Shown here one piece after another: positions 9,034 through 18,456 of a stretch of DNA of 41,036 nt (positions within the stretch are counted from its first letter, which is position 1; each line of letters opens with the position of its first letter). Below the pieces are notes generated by a model. The model searched no databases, had not been told where the DNA came from, and saw nothing but the letters and a program-made list of their open reading frames with translations. The translations under genes and the position numbers were made by a program. Origin of the DNA: an uncultured Deferribacteres bacterium (lineage in GTDB: Bacteria; Zhuqueibacterota; JdFR-76; DREG01); the NCBI GenBank assembly GCA_913009825.1, contig CAJVYQ010000048.1, positions 1-41,036 on the forward strand, read 5' to 3'.

Positions 9034-10065
9034 ATGAACGAATCGAAACGAAAAAATGATTTTTTCGGCACACTTCGGCAGGATTTCCGGGAATTGAAGG
9101 AATACTTTTTGTCCGAAAGTCAGAAGAGCAGACTGGAAGGGATGAGCAAACTGAAACAGAGTTTGTACCTGACAGGCTGGTTGATAAAAATATTATATCA
9201 GAAACTAACCCGGGTGCGACAAATACTACTCATCGTTGGCATTGCCGCGCTTTTTATCGGTAATAATAGCGGCAATTCGAGCCATTTAATTGGCGGCGCC
9301 ATTCTTCTCTTCATCATCATGTTGGAGATAAAAGATAAACTGTTAGCGCGCGATGAGCTGTTAGCCGGCCGCGCGGTGCAGAATGCATTGCTGCCGGAAA
9401 GAAGTCCCGTAATTCCCGGTTGGGATGTCTGGCTGTTTACCCGGCCGGCCAATGATGTGGGCGGCGATTTGGTGGATTACATGAAAATCAATGAAAACCG
9501 GTTTGGTTTTTCCCTGGGCGATGTGGCCGGCAAAGGGCTTGCCGCGGCGCTGTTCATGGCCAAATTGCAGGCAACCATACGTGCTATCGCGCCGGATTAT
9601 TCTTCCCTCGCTGAACTGGCACAGAAAATTAACCGGATTTTCTGTCGCGACGGATTGCCAAACCGTTTTGCATCACTTATCTATCTGGAATTGAAAGCCG
9701 GGGAAAACACAGTTCGGCTAATTAATGCCGGCCACCTCCCGCCATTGCCGGTAGAAAACGGCGTTATCGGGGAGATGCAAAAAGGCGGCCCGGCATTGGG
9801 CCTGATGAAAAATGCCGAATATTCAGAGAAAGCACTATCACTGGAACCGGGAAATTTGCTGTTCATCTATTCCGATGGCCTGACGGAAGCCAGAAATGAA
9901 AAGGGCGAGTTTTATGGCCTGCACTATGTGAAAGAAATTCTTTCATCAACCAACCATTTATCCGCAGCGGAAGTTGGTGAAAAAATAGTAACCAAAGTTG
10001 ACCGTTTTATCGGAGATGCTCAAAGATATGACGACCTTTCTTTAATGGTGTTGAAACGGATTTAA
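9034..10065 (+). CDS. Membrane-attached SpoIIE/RsbU-type PP2C phosphatase
   Basis: A 343-residue serine/threonine phosphatase of the type that dephosphorylates anti-sigma-factor antagonists in partner-switching systems. Residues 64-100 hold two hydrophobic stretches, followed by a short linker with QNALLPE and the PP2C core: NDVGGDLVDY, LGDVAGKGLAAALFMA, SDGLTEARN and YDDLSLMVL. These give the acidic metal-binding residues of an active enzyme. There is no HAMP, GAF or receiver domain, so the sensing input is the membrane segment. No anti-sigma antagonist or HPK/RsbW-like kinase is nearby. The start has no clear Shine-Dalgarno sequence. Its stop is 2 bp from the stop of the convergent next gene, with no terminator between. 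Confidence 0.88.
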   Translation: MNESKRKNDFFGTLRQDFRELKEYFLSESQKSRLEGMSKLKQSLYLTGWLIKILYQKLTRVRQILLIVGIAALFIGNNSGNSSHLIGGAILLFIIMLEIKDKLLARDELLAGRAVQNALLPERSPVIPGWDVWLFTRPANDVGGDLVDYMKINENRFGFSLGDVAGKGLAAALFMAKLQATIRAIAPDYSSLAELAQKINRIFCRDGLPNRFASLIYLELKAGENTVRLINAGHLPPLPVENGVIGEMQKGGPALGLMKNAEYSEKALSLEPGNLLFIYSDGLTEARNEKGEFYGLHYVKEILSSTNHLSAAEVGEKIVTKVDRFIGDAQRYDDLSLMVLKRI

Positions 10066-10067
10066 TT

Positions 10068-12131
10068 TTATTTAACTAAAATCATTCTCCCGGTTTCAAT
10101 TAATTTATCCGTAATAATTTTATAAAAATAGATGCCGCCTGTTAAATTAGAACCGTCGAATTTAACTTCATAATTACCCGGCAAACGGACACTATCAACC
10201 AAAATAGAAACTAACCGACCCTCTGAATTAAAGACGGCTATTTTTACATGCGTTCTCTCTGAAACTGAATAGGAGATGCTTGTACTTGGATTAAACGGAT
10301 TGGGAAAATTTTCCAGATTTATTCCTGTCGGCTCAAAACTGTCAAGGTTATTAACTGCGGTAGTACCACGGAGTTGTAATTCGATGACTTCCAAATAGTC
10401 TGCTATTGGAATGGAAATAGTGGTTCCGCTCACATTTTGCGAGCCATTGTCAATCTGGTACACTTTAGCGGACAATGATGTCGCGTGGCTAATTGTTATT
10501 TTTCCGCTTTTGTGATTGTTGTAGGCGAAGATAAAATAATGATCATTGTTTGACGCATCCACATAATATTCAATGCAGGATGTAGACGGCGCTTTAATAG
10601 TGAAAGCGAGATCGGGAGTTAGGTTTGAAATATCGCTTACCTGATCGAAGCCCAATGGCTGCGAGCGCTTGTTGCCCCACTCATCTTTTGTCCCATTATC
10701 GCCGACGAGTGAAACCATTTTATTTTTTAACAGATCATATTCTGCGTCGGAAATTGATTCCGCTCCAGCCAAAACTACATTTTTAATGTATTTCAAATCA
10801 ATATAAGTCATTGTTTCCAGCGGCAAAATTCTAAACGGAATGTGTTTTTGCACCAATTTCAGAAAGGCGTTTTCGTAGGAATCGAAGGTTGATTCTGTTT
10901 CAAAGGTAAAATCCTTGCTCCGCATCGGATAAATAAGAACGGTATTTCGAAACGGAACACGTTTATTCAATACCGGTTCTCTGAGCAAATCTAAAAATGC
11001 AAAACTGTTGGCCGGGGGAGCCGTATCCGCAGTCGGATAATAATTTCCGGAATGGCACAACGTGATTGAAAATTCTCTCCTCGCCTGGTCGGCATCTTTG
11101 GGCCAACCGAGAAACAGCATTGGAAAATTAGGATTTGCATCGCGGGTGGCTTTTGACATTCTGAACGCAGCGAGATAATCACCTTCGGGTTCAATCTCCG
11201 GTGAACAGGCGATACCTCCGCCTATGGTAAACAGAACATCATTTCCGAGGAACGTGCCGCTTTGATAATCGCAAGAAGAGCTTTCAAAGAAGGGCGTAAC
11301 GCCGAGTGAACGAGCGTAATCGGCTAACCCTCCGAGATAGTCGCAAATCACTTCATGTCGAAAATAGACGAATTTTCGCCAGTCTTCAGAAGACCAATCC
11401 ACCCGGGAAGGGATTGGAATGCCATATCCGCTTTGAAATTCCGCTTCAAAATAACTATCTTTGGAGGCCCACTTCGTTCCGAAACTATCCACACCGGGCA
11501 AAAAAGCCGCATCCACATAGATGCCGTCCAATCCAGTGGCGCTCAGCGCTTTTACTCTTTTTTTGAAAATATCGAGCCAGGGGCTAAGCGGCGAAGCCCA
11601 CGCATCCTCTGAGCTGCCGGGGATCCAATCGATTTGAGAAGTAGTGTACCACACCATCTTCCGGCCGGTAATATCTACTTGAAGAAGATTGGGAAAATTA
11701 CGGGCGAATGATGGCATGGACGGGTCATTTTTTGCCCCCACCGTAATCACTTCCAAACCGTTGACGTAGCCAATAACTTTCAGGTTACGGGCATGTGCTT
11801 CATTAACAAGAACTTGAATTCTGCTAAGCGTTTTGGCAAATCCGATTTCATCCACAAAAGTCTCATACGATTGTTCATCATCAATGTAAAAAATAACAAC
11901 ATTAGCTCCGGCATTCTTTGCTGTATTGAGCCTGTGTCTGATCTGTTCATCCGAAGTTTTATCCTCCCCATTCATCCGGGCAAAAGCGGTTTCAAAGGGA
12001 TACAAAATATCAAACGGCCGGACTTTCATTTCGTACGCCCAATCGGGATAGCCATTTTGTGATGAAGCCGCCGCGGCAAAGGATAGCATTGCCAAAAGTA
12101 GAAGAAAAATAATCTGAGGCCAATTTTTCAT
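10068..12131 (-). CDS. T9SS-secreted glycoside-hydrolase-like TIM-barrel protein
   Basis: A 687-residue secreted protein. The signal peptide ends near AAAASSQ. Residues 40-370 look like a TIM barrel of the hypothetical glycoside-hydrolase (GHL) kind, with strand-like segments GANVVIFYIDDE, LKVIGYVNG, LDGIYVDAAFLP and VTPFFESSS; the acidic residues after these strands are candidate catalytic residues. A middle region with VVLAGAESISDAEYD resembles the trimerisation or glutamine-amidotransferase-like domain of such enzymes. The C-terminus (from about 607) is a T9SS type A sorting domain with NFPNPFNPST and a final GRMILVK. GAAAGGACA provides a ribosome site. Substrate unknown; no CAZy family can be named with certainty. 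Confidence 0.75.
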   Translation of the reverse strand: MKNWPQIIFLLLLAMLSFAAAASSQNGYPDWAYEMKVRPFDILYPFETAFARMNGEDKTSDEQIRHRLNTAKNAGANVVIFYIDDEQSYETFVDEIGFAKTLSRIQVLVNEAHARNLKVIGYVNGLEVITVGAKNDPSMPSFARNFPNLLQVDITGRKMVWYTTSQIDWIPGSSEDAWASPLSPWLDIFKKRVKALSATGLDGIYVDAAFLPGVDSFGTKWASKDSYFEAEFQSGYGIPIPSRVDWSSEDWRKFVYFRHEVICDYLGGLADYARSLGVTPFFESSSCDYQSGTFLGNDVLFTIGGGIACSPEIEPEGDYLAAFRMSKATRDANPNFPMLFLGWPKDADQARREFSITLCHSGNYYPTADTAPPANSFAFLDLLREPVLNKRVPFRNTVLIYPMRSKDFTFETESTFDSYENAFLKLVQKHIPFRILPLETMTYIDLKYIKNVVLAGAESISDAEYDLLKNKMVSLVGDNGTKDEWGNKRSQPLGFDQVSDISNLTPDLAFTIKAPSTSCIEYYVDASNNDHYFIFAYNNHKSGKITISHATSLSAKVYQIDNGSQNVSGTTISIPIADYLEVIELQLRGTTAVNNLDSFEPTGINLENFPNPFNPSTSISYSVSERTHVKIAVFNSEGRLVSILVDSVRLPGNYEVKFDGSNLTGGIYFYKIITDKLIETGRMILVK

Positions 12132-12391
12132 GACTGTCCTTTCTACCGCTGCGAGTTGGCTCTGATAGTTTATTATTTAATGAAATACGTTAAATTTGAA
12201 AAACTAATTTCTTCTTGAGAAATTTGACAATCTATTTTTATGCATCCGGGTAAAAGTCCCCTCTCGATAGAGTGAATCTCCTTGCCTTTTATCATGAGTT
12301 CTTCTCGATAGGCGCGTTCAAAAAGTTTCATGCGGCTTTAATGCTTCTTTCCGAATTGATTTTGCAAAACTTGCCACGGTAAAGATTGTTC
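12132..12391. other. Spacer between two T9SS genes
   Basis: The 260 bases carry no gene and no strong hairpin. The promoter of the downstream minus-strand gene presumably lies here, but I cannot place it. Confidence 0.3.
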
Positions 12392-14590
12392 TTACTTCAG
12401 CAAAATCATTTTTTTCGCGGCCCTAAATTCGCCCGCAATGATTCGATAAAGATACGTCCCCGCCGCCACGCTGCGGCCTCTGCCATCCAGCCCATCCCAA
12501 TCGACACGATAAATTCCCGGAGCCTTTTTTTCATTCACCAATGTGCGTATTAATTCACCCTGCAAATTGTAAATGCAAAGCTTGACCCAAACCGCCGGTT
12601 TTCCCGAAGAACGAAGTTCAAAATGAATGGTAGTGGCAGGATTGAACGGATTGGGATAATTTTGCTGCAGATCAAACTTATCCGGAATCTGCAAGCTTAC
12701 TTTTTTCGCTACCGATGTGGTAATATAGGGTTGACTAAAAATTGATGTGTTCCCCGCCGAATCGGTTGCCGTAGCTGTGATATAAGGTCCTGACGGATTT
12801 CCTGCCCATTGAAAGTTACCTGAATTATCAGCAGTTGTATTTCCTTCATAAATTTTCCCCTCATCCTCCGGATCGGAAAAGATTTCAACGATCGAATTGG
12901 CAGGAGCTGTTCCGGATACCGTGCCACTGCTGAAATCAAAAATTGAAGGCGGTGTAAGTGGAATATTTTTGCCTTGTTTGTAAAAAATTCCCGAACCGCT
13001 ATTATTACTGATGGAATTTTGGGTGATTGTATTTTGAATTGTGCTATCCGTGTAGGAATAGATTCCCTGTAAACCGCTATTTGTGATAAGATTATGAGGG
13101 CCAATTTGATTATTTTGAGAACCTGTTGTTAAATAGATTCCTAAAGAAGCATTGCCCAAATTCCCTGTCCCGCCGACCTGGGCGCCGATATTATTCCCAA
13201 TAATCCGATTATTGCTCGATTGTCGGATAGATAAACCGATGTGGAAATTACCTGATATCAGATTGCCTTGTCCCTGCTCCAATCCACCAATAACATTAAA
13301 CGCTCCCCCCCACAACTCAATACCATCCCATTTATTGCCAATTGATTTTGTTCCGGTTACATCGGTACCAATATAATTACCAATAATTTCATTGCGAAAT
13401 CCAGAGATGAGAATGCCGCCATTACCGTTCCCGGAAATAATATTGCGCTCTCCGGGAAGAATTCCACCGATGATATTTTCATAAACTTTGGAATACATCT
13501 CTATCCCCATCCAGCCATTTCCCAGGTCTTTTGTGCCCGTTGCATCCGTTCCGATGAAATTTCCGATGATACGGTTCCCGTGAGCAGAACCAATTATAAA
13601 AAACCCGTTTAGCAGGTTCCCTGAAATCAGATTTCTGAATTCCGGATTATCGCCGCCAATCGTATTAAACGAACCTTGGGAAATATAAATTCCGATGCTA
13701 TTGGGCACCGTATCCGTACCAGCGGCATTGGTGCCAATATAATTTCCCCAAATATGATTATAGTTTGCTTCTTCACCGGGCAGCCAGATACCTGAACCAT
13801 TCATGCCATTGATGATAAGATGAGAAATAGTATTGTGGCTGCTGGAAACTTTCAGAAGAAAATTATCACCAATCATTTTCAATTCATGCCCATTTATTTC
13901 TATTTCCGGACCGTCGGGATTTGTGTCCTGCCCAATAAATGCCTGTTGCGATTTGCCGTCGATCACCAGGTTTGAATCGGTAATCGCCGGTAAAAGAGAT
14001 TGGGGATAAATTGTCCAAACCCCAGTCGATGTGTCGAAATGGGCATCATTTTGAGGAATTTTAAAAACAATCGTGTCGGGGCCGGCGTTTGAGTTTGCTT
14101 GTTCCAGCGCCCGTCGTAACGAACCTTCTCCGGAATCATTCGTATTGGTAACAATATTTGCATTCTCTGTTTGCTCCATAACAGACAGGGAAACAATACA
14201 ATAAGCGCCATCGCCAAAATTACCGTTACCTTTTGTGTAATCGGCAGTAGCCTCATATTCACTGTCAGTACCTGAAGCCCAGATTTTAAAGGACATGGAA
14301 TCACCGGCGGCATAGCCGTCAACCCCGCCGGTCTGGGAATTGTCCACCCAAGCTGTGAGCGCCAGCGGCGGCGTGCCGGTCCAGACCGAAGCGCCAACAC
14401 ATAAATCATTGGGGGTAAACACACTAATTTCGTCACCATTGTGCAGAGAACTGCCATGCAGCATTACACTATCAACGACAATGCTGTAGCTATCTCCCGT
14501 GTTCGCGGTAAATGTGAAATGTTGCGGCTGAGCGTTCAGAAAAACCGGATAAATCAGTGACATGAAAAGCAATGAAACAATTTTCTTCAT
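12392..14590 (-). CDS. T9SS-secreted right-handed beta-helix protein
   Basis: A 732-residue secreted protein. The signal peptide is about residues 1-20. Residues 22-135 form a module (SYSIVVD, GDEISVFTP, LCVGASVW, GNFGDGAY) that occurs twice more in the neighbouring gene at 14705. Residues 165-600 are a right-handed parallel beta-helix made of about 25-30-residue units such as IIGNFIGTDATGTKDLGN and NIIGG..PGERNIISGN, typical of pectate-lyase-like and adhesin folds. A T9SS sorting domain follows (QNYPNPFNPATT to KKMILLK). AAGGAGAGG precedes the ATG. No catalytic residues are recognisable, so an adhesive or carbohydrate-binding surface role is as likely as an enzymatic one. Confidence 0.82.
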   Translation of the reverse strand: MKKIVSLLFMSLIYPVFLNAQPQHFTFTANTGDSYSIVVDSVMLHGSSLHNGDEISVFTPNDLCVGASVWTGTPPLALTAWVDNSQTGGVDGYAAGDSMSFKIWASGTDSEYEATADYTKGNGNFGDGAYCIVSLSVMEQTENANIVTNTNDSGEGSLRRALEQANSNAGPDTIVFKIPQNDAHFDTSTGVWTIYPQSLLPAITDSNLVIDGKSQQAFIGQDTNPDGPEIEINGHELKMIGDNFLLKVSSSHNTISHLIINGMNGSGIWLPGEEANYNHIWGNYIGTNAAGTDTVPNSIGIYISQGSFNTIGGDNPEFRNLISGNLLNGFFIIGSAHGNRIIGNFIGTDATGTKDLGNGWMGIEMYSKVYENIIGGILPGERNIISGNGNGGILISGFRNEIIGNYIGTDVTGTKSIGNKWDGIELWGGAFNVIGGLEQGQGNLISGNFHIGLSIRQSSNNRIIGNNIGAQVGGTGNLGNASLGIYLTTGSQNNQIGPHNLITNSGLQGIYSYTDSTIQNTITQNSISNNSGSGIFYKQGKNIPLTPPSIFDFSSGTVSGTAPANSIVEIFSDPEDEGKIYEGNTTADNSGNFQWAGNPSGPYITATATDSAGNTSIFSQPYITTSVAKKVSLQIPDKFDLQQNYPNPFNPATTIHFELRSSGKPAVWVKLCIYNLQGELIRTLVNEKKAPGIYRVDWDGLDGRGRSVAAGTYLYRIIAGEFRAAKKMILLK

Positions 14591-14627
14591 GGTTCACCTC
14601 TCCTTGATATTAGCGATCATTGAAATA

Positions 14628-14679
14628 AGGAAAGGTGCGGATTATAAATAATTCTTTTCGTATAATCCGCACCTTTCCT
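14628..14679 (-). terminator. Perfect 19-bp stem-loop downstream of the large T9SS gene
   Basis: The arms 14628-14646 and 14661-14679 are exact inverted complements (AGGAAAGGTGCGG with ATTATA on the left) around a 14-base loop. The hairpin lies 26 bp past the stop of the minus-strand gene at 14705, in the right place for a terminator or 3'-end stabiliser. The T-tract on the minus strand is weak (TTATTTC). Confidence 0.6.
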
Positions 14680-14704
14680 GAAGAAAGCTTAATTTAACAA
14701 TATT

Positions 14705-17700
14705 TTATTTGATCAGCGTTGCTTTTTTAATGGAAACGAATGATTCCGTTTTTAAGCGATAAATGTAAATGCCGCTGGGCACCGGATTACCATTTTGATC
14801 CAATCCGTTCCAAAGCAACCGGTTGTTCCCCGCATTCATCTCTTTATTATCGATCAACGTGCGGATTTCGCTGCCTTCAAGATTGAATATCTTCAGTGCA
14901 ACCCTCTCGTTTTTAGGCAATTCAAAGGTAATCAAGGTCTCCGAGTTAAACGGATTGGGGTAATTCTGATGGAGAGAAAATGTGCCCGGCACGGTTTGCC
15001 CTGTCAATTCAACCGATGCAAAAGCACCGGCGCCGAATTTACCGGTACCTTTGCTGAAGCCGGCATGGAGAACAATCTCTTTTCCAGTGTTTTTATCCCA
15101 GAATTTGAAGATCATGTTCTCCCCGTCGCGATATCCATCCGATTCATCGGTTCGCTCATCATCTGCCCATGCAGCAATGCCAACAATAGCGTTACCATTC
15201 CAGGCGCCGGCGCCCACACATAATCCTGATTCTGTGAAAACACCTATCTCATCGCCAATTTGAGGCTGAACATCATTTAACTGAAGAGAACGGATCACAA
15301 TACTGTAACTTTCACCGGTTTTTGTGTGAGGTGTAAAATGCGCAGCCGCACGATTTGACACGGAAAAAGTATGGGGGAAACTTTTTGCCATAAGGGAAGC
15401 GGCAGGATAAGTTAATGTGTCCGGGGCATTGACGTAGAGTTTGTATCCTTCGCCGGGCGACATGTTGTTTAAATTGTTGATCATGTTTGGAATGAAGAAC
15501 TTGCCGTTATCCGCTTTAATAATAGCCAAATTATTCAAAATTGAATTGAGCGCTGTTTCAGCTCCCATGGACGTGGTTGGCAAATAGCTGATAAAATTCC
15601 ATCCGGAAGACAATGGCATGAGTGTATCTATTTTGACGGGCTGACCGGTCAGGGATATTTGTTCCGGTGAATTAAAGTATATTTTATATCCTTCCAGTAT
15701 ATTCAGTTGGCCGATATTATTAATGGCCTTAGGAATATAAAATTGCCCGTCATTATTCACAACAATAGCCAGGTTGTTCGCTGCGCCAAAAACATTATCC
15801 GGAGCTAAATCGGCAGGATTCACATTGAAAGAAATCCAGCTCCAGCCCTGAGCCAATGCCAAAGTTTGGGTTATCGATGATAAGGCTGCTAATTGAGAAA
15901 TACGGGCATAGGGTCCGTCACCAAAATTACCATTACCCCGACTGTATGTGACAGTTGCCGGATATTTGCTATCAGCGCCTATGCTCCATACTTTAAATGT
16001 CATCGGGTCTCCTACTGCATAACCATCGACAACCTGTTGTGTTTGGCTGTCATCGCCCCAGGCAGTTAGAGCCAAAGGTGTGCTGCCATCCCAAACAGAG
16101 GCGCCCACGCACAATCCTGCCGGCGTAAAAACGGCAACTTCATCGCTAATTGTTAACGGATTTCCGTCAAGAGTGGCGGCATCAACAACGATACTGTAGC
16201 TGTTACCGGTATTGGAGGTAAAGACAAAATGTGGTTGTCCTCCTGGGTTTCCGGTAAACATCACAGCAAACTCGGAAAGGTGATTCACTTCACCGCAAAT
16301 GATGTTTGCGTTCACGTCCAGCGACGTTGTAATATCCACCCATTGCGGATTTTCATACACCTGCAGCTTCAGCGCCGCTTCCTGCGCAGGAGTCAGACCG
16401 GTATCATCATAATGAATACAAATTTCGATAGTACCAGTGAAGGTTGCTGTGGTAGTGATATTATAGTAGGTGGGGTTGGCCGCCGGTGTGATGGTGAATC
16501 CGTTTGGCGGGGGAGTCCCGGTGGTTGAAGTTGTCATTTTCGTATTGCCGGGAGTCGCAACATTTCCGAATGTGATACCAGAACCATTTCCCAGGTCTAC
16601 CTGAATATTTGCTCCGGTCTGGGTGTTTTCCTGGGCAAAAACAGTAAATGCCGCATCACTCCAATCAAATATTCTGCTATCAATATTATTAGCATCCGGA
16701 TCCGTATAATCCGGATCATTTTTTCTGGCATCTGCCACTCGAATTTTTCCCTCCTCGGGAACAGGAAAGCCTGAGGTTTGGACTGTCCAATTGAAGGAAC
16801 CGTTATTAGGTGTATTGGCGACAATCCGAAACCAGAAAACGGTGCCCAACTGTTCAAGTTGAATATCAATGCGTACTGGAGAGTTAAAATTCTCGCTCGA
16901 CCATCGAATCTCATGTTGAGTACCCACCCCCCACTTCTCGCCGCCATTGGGACTGATCACTTGCAGAGATGGCACCGTGGTGTTCAAAATATTTCCATAA
17001 ATATCAAAATCATGGGTGTTAAAATTACGCTGATCCTCCCAAACCACCAAAGCATTCGGCTCTTTGGAACTAACTGCTATTGCCGGATTATAAGGATCCT
17101 CATTTCCGGTAACAGAGGAAAGAATTACATTATCCGGAACTGAACCATTAAAACCACCGGACCCCATAGAGTTAGCACGGATATGGTTAACCTGAGTATC
17201 ATTTTGAGAATCCGGGCCGGGTGTTTCCCGCCAAGCTACCATAAATTTATTGGCAAAGGAATTGTATTCAACTACGGGATTCCAGGTTTCAGCATAAGTA
17301 GAATACGCCCAGTGGGACCATATTTTTGAAACGGGAAAAGTCTCTGTAGAGACACCATCTGTTGTGAGATAATCAATTTTACCAGCATCAACAATCCCGC
17401 ACCAAATTCCTGTCCATTGAAGCCCTTGCCAAGTCATATTATTGTCCTTGTCAGCCCAAACTAATAAGAATACGGGTTTGTCATCCCAATAGCCGAAAGC
17501 CAGATTCCATCCTTCAGGACTACCGATTTTTGACTGCTGAAAGGGAATCGAATAATAAAGCTGACCGGATTGCGTATCCGTTAAAGTGAGCATAGCCTTG
17601 CCATCGCTGTCAAGCATCATAGGACCATTAGGATTTTCAATGGAGATTAGATATCTTCCTGATGGGGTTTCCGGAGATATCACCGGCGCATAAGCAATTG

Positions 17701-18379
17701 AATATTCAATAGTCTTATCACAAAGTCTGTCACCGGATTTATAAATCACTTGTGCTGTGTTCAACGGTTGGCCAACAGCGTCAATTTTCCGGGAATAAAA
17801 TCGAGTATAGCAAACACCCTGAAAGGTACCCGGAAACTTTTCCTGTCCAATTACCAGATAATTCATTGCCTTTATATTATAAAGTATGGTCGGATTATTT
17901 GCATTTGGAATTAATAAAGTTGTTCCTCCTATTTTGGTTCCTGTGGCAGATAACCGCTGTCCATAGATACTTAAATCAGGAGCAATACCGGAGACAAAGA
18001 CAACTAAATATTCATTTTTCTGCGAATTATAAGCAACAGAAGGCAACCCCTCCGCATAATCTGAGATAGTAAAAACAGTGCCTGTCTGGCCCAAATGGCC
18101 AACTCTCATAGCTAAAAGTCTTTTCATTTGACTTGAATATGATTCCAGCCAGACAACTAAATATTCATTGTCGGTAGAATTATAAGTAACATCACAACCA
18201 TAATCTTTAGTATTGCCTTGATAAATTGGGAAATCAGCAAGGGCTGGAAAAGTAAGTAGTAAGATTAATAATAACCTAAATTGAGCGATTCTAATGTCAT
18301 TCCGTAGGAATCTTGTTGGTTTAATGCACAAAACTAACAAGATTCTTTCCCGCCTGCGGTCGGGCAGGCAGAATGACAA
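14705..18379 (-). CDS. Large T9SS multidomain secreted protein, 5' end interrupted by a MITE
   Basis: The reading frame is open for 1224 codons from a TTG that lies inside an inserted MITE. That start has no ribosome site and is probably not native. The pre-insertion start is at 18456 (see the fragment at 18415-18456). From the N-terminus: several YNSxxNEYLVVW-type repeats suggesting a beta-propeller (about 50-450); a Kre9/KNH-like domain beginning ISPNGGEKW (about 470); a GNVATPGN/HLSEFAVMF domain; the SYSIVVD/DEVAVFTP module (about 716-830); two tandem GW-ISF modules; a second SYSIVI/DEIGVFTE module (about 1011-1126); and a T9SS sorting domain (NYPNPFNSET to KKATLIK). Whether a secreted product is still made is uncertain: MITE-encoded basic residues run in frame into the retained LLLILLLTFPALA. 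Confidence 0.8.
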   Translation of the reverse strand: MSFCLPDRRRERILLVLCIKPTRFLRNDIRIAQFRLLLILLLTFPALADFPIYQGNTKDYGCDVTYNSTDNEYLVVWLESYSSQMKRLLAMRVGHLGQTGTVFTISDYAEGLPSVAYNSQKNEYLVVFVSGIAPDLSIYGQRLSATGTKIGGTTLLIPNANNPTILYNIKAMNYLVIGQEKFPGTFQGVCYTRFYSRKIDAVGQPLNTAQVIYKSGDRLCDKTIEYSIAYAPVISPETPSGRYLISIENPNGPMMLDSDGKAMLTLTDTQSGQLYYSIPFQQSKIGSPEGWNLAFGYWDDKPVFLLVWADKDNNMTWQGLQWTGIWCGIVDAGKIDYLTTDGVSTETFPVSKIWSHWAYSTYAETWNPVVEYNSFANKFMVAWRETPGPDSQNDTQVNHIRANSMGSGGFNGSVPDNVILSSVTGNEDPYNPAIAVSSKEPNALVVWEDQRNFNTHDFDIYGNILNTTVPSLQVISPNGGEKWGVGTQHEIRWSSENFNSPVRIDIQLEQLGTVFWFRIVANTPNNGSFNWTVQTSGFPVPEEGKIRVADARKNDPDYTDPDANNIDSRIFDWSDAAFTVFAQENTQTGANIQVDLGNGSGITFGNVATPGNTKMTTSTTGTPPPNGFTITPAANPTYYNITTTATFTGTIEICIHYDDTGLTPAQEAALKLQVYENPQWVDITTSLDVNANIICGEVNHLSEFAVMFTGNPGGQPHFVFTSNTGNSYSIVVDAATLDGNPLTISDEVAVFTPAGLCVGASVWDGSTPLALTAWGDDSQTQQVVDGYAVGDPMTFKVWSIGADSKYPATVTYSRGNGNFGDGPYARISQLAALSSITQTLALAQGWSWISFNVNPADLAPDNVFGAANNLAIVVNNDGQFYIPKAINNIGQLNILEGYKIYFNSPEQISLTGQPVKIDTLMPLSSGWNFISYLPTTSMGAETALNSILNNLAIIKADNGKFFIPNMINNLNNMSPGEGYKLYVNAPDTLTYPAASLMAKSFPHTFSVSNRAAAHFTPHTKTGESYSIVIRSLQLNDVQPQIGDEIGVFTESGLCVGAGAWNGNAIVGIAAWADDERTDESDGYRDGENMIFKFWDKNTGKEIVLHAGFSKGTGKFGAGAFASVELTGQTVPGTFSLHQNYPNPFNSETLITFELPKNERVALKIFNLEGSEIRTLIDNKEMNAGNNRLLWNGLDQNGNPVPSGIYIYRLKTESFVSIKKATLIK

Positions 18380-18424
18380 AACTATTTGGGTGGTTGTTTC
18401 AAGCTATAAATCGCTCAATTTAGG
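18275..18424. mobile_element. 150-bp MITE, copy A1, inserted in a signal-peptide coding sequence
   Basis: Perfect 16-bp terminal inverted repeats, CCTAAATTGAGCGATT and its complement, bound the element. The 5-bp target duplication AATAA lies at 18270-18274 and 18425-18429. The interior holds a GTCATTC...GAATGAC palindrome and aligns along its length with the 150-bp element at 33423-33572. Taking out the element and one AATAA restores an uninterrupted frame for the T9SS gene. Confidence 0.9.
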
Positions 18425-18456
18425 AATAAAATTAAAATACCGGAAATAATTTTCAT
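18415..18456 (-). pseudogene. Detached start of the large T9SS gene
   Basis: After GGAGGTCCGCT, an ATG opens the peptide MKIISGILIL, then runs into the MITE and stops at codon 14 (TGA within the terminal repeat). Joined across the MITE minus one target copy, it would continue LLILLLTFPALA, giving a textbook signal peptide in frame with the 1200-residue body. This is strong evidence that the native start is 18456 and that the insertion is recent. Confidence 0.85.

Noticed and set aside
10060-10070. Terminator between the phosphatase and the convergent T9SS gene
   Set aside because: Only 2 bp separate the stops and no hairpin with a T-tract is seen nearby.
18380-18414. Native start of the large T9SS protein inside the MITE
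   Set aside because: The TTG start lacks a ribosome site, and the pre-insertion start at 18456 reconstructs a complete signal peptide; MITE-driven translation remains only a possibility.
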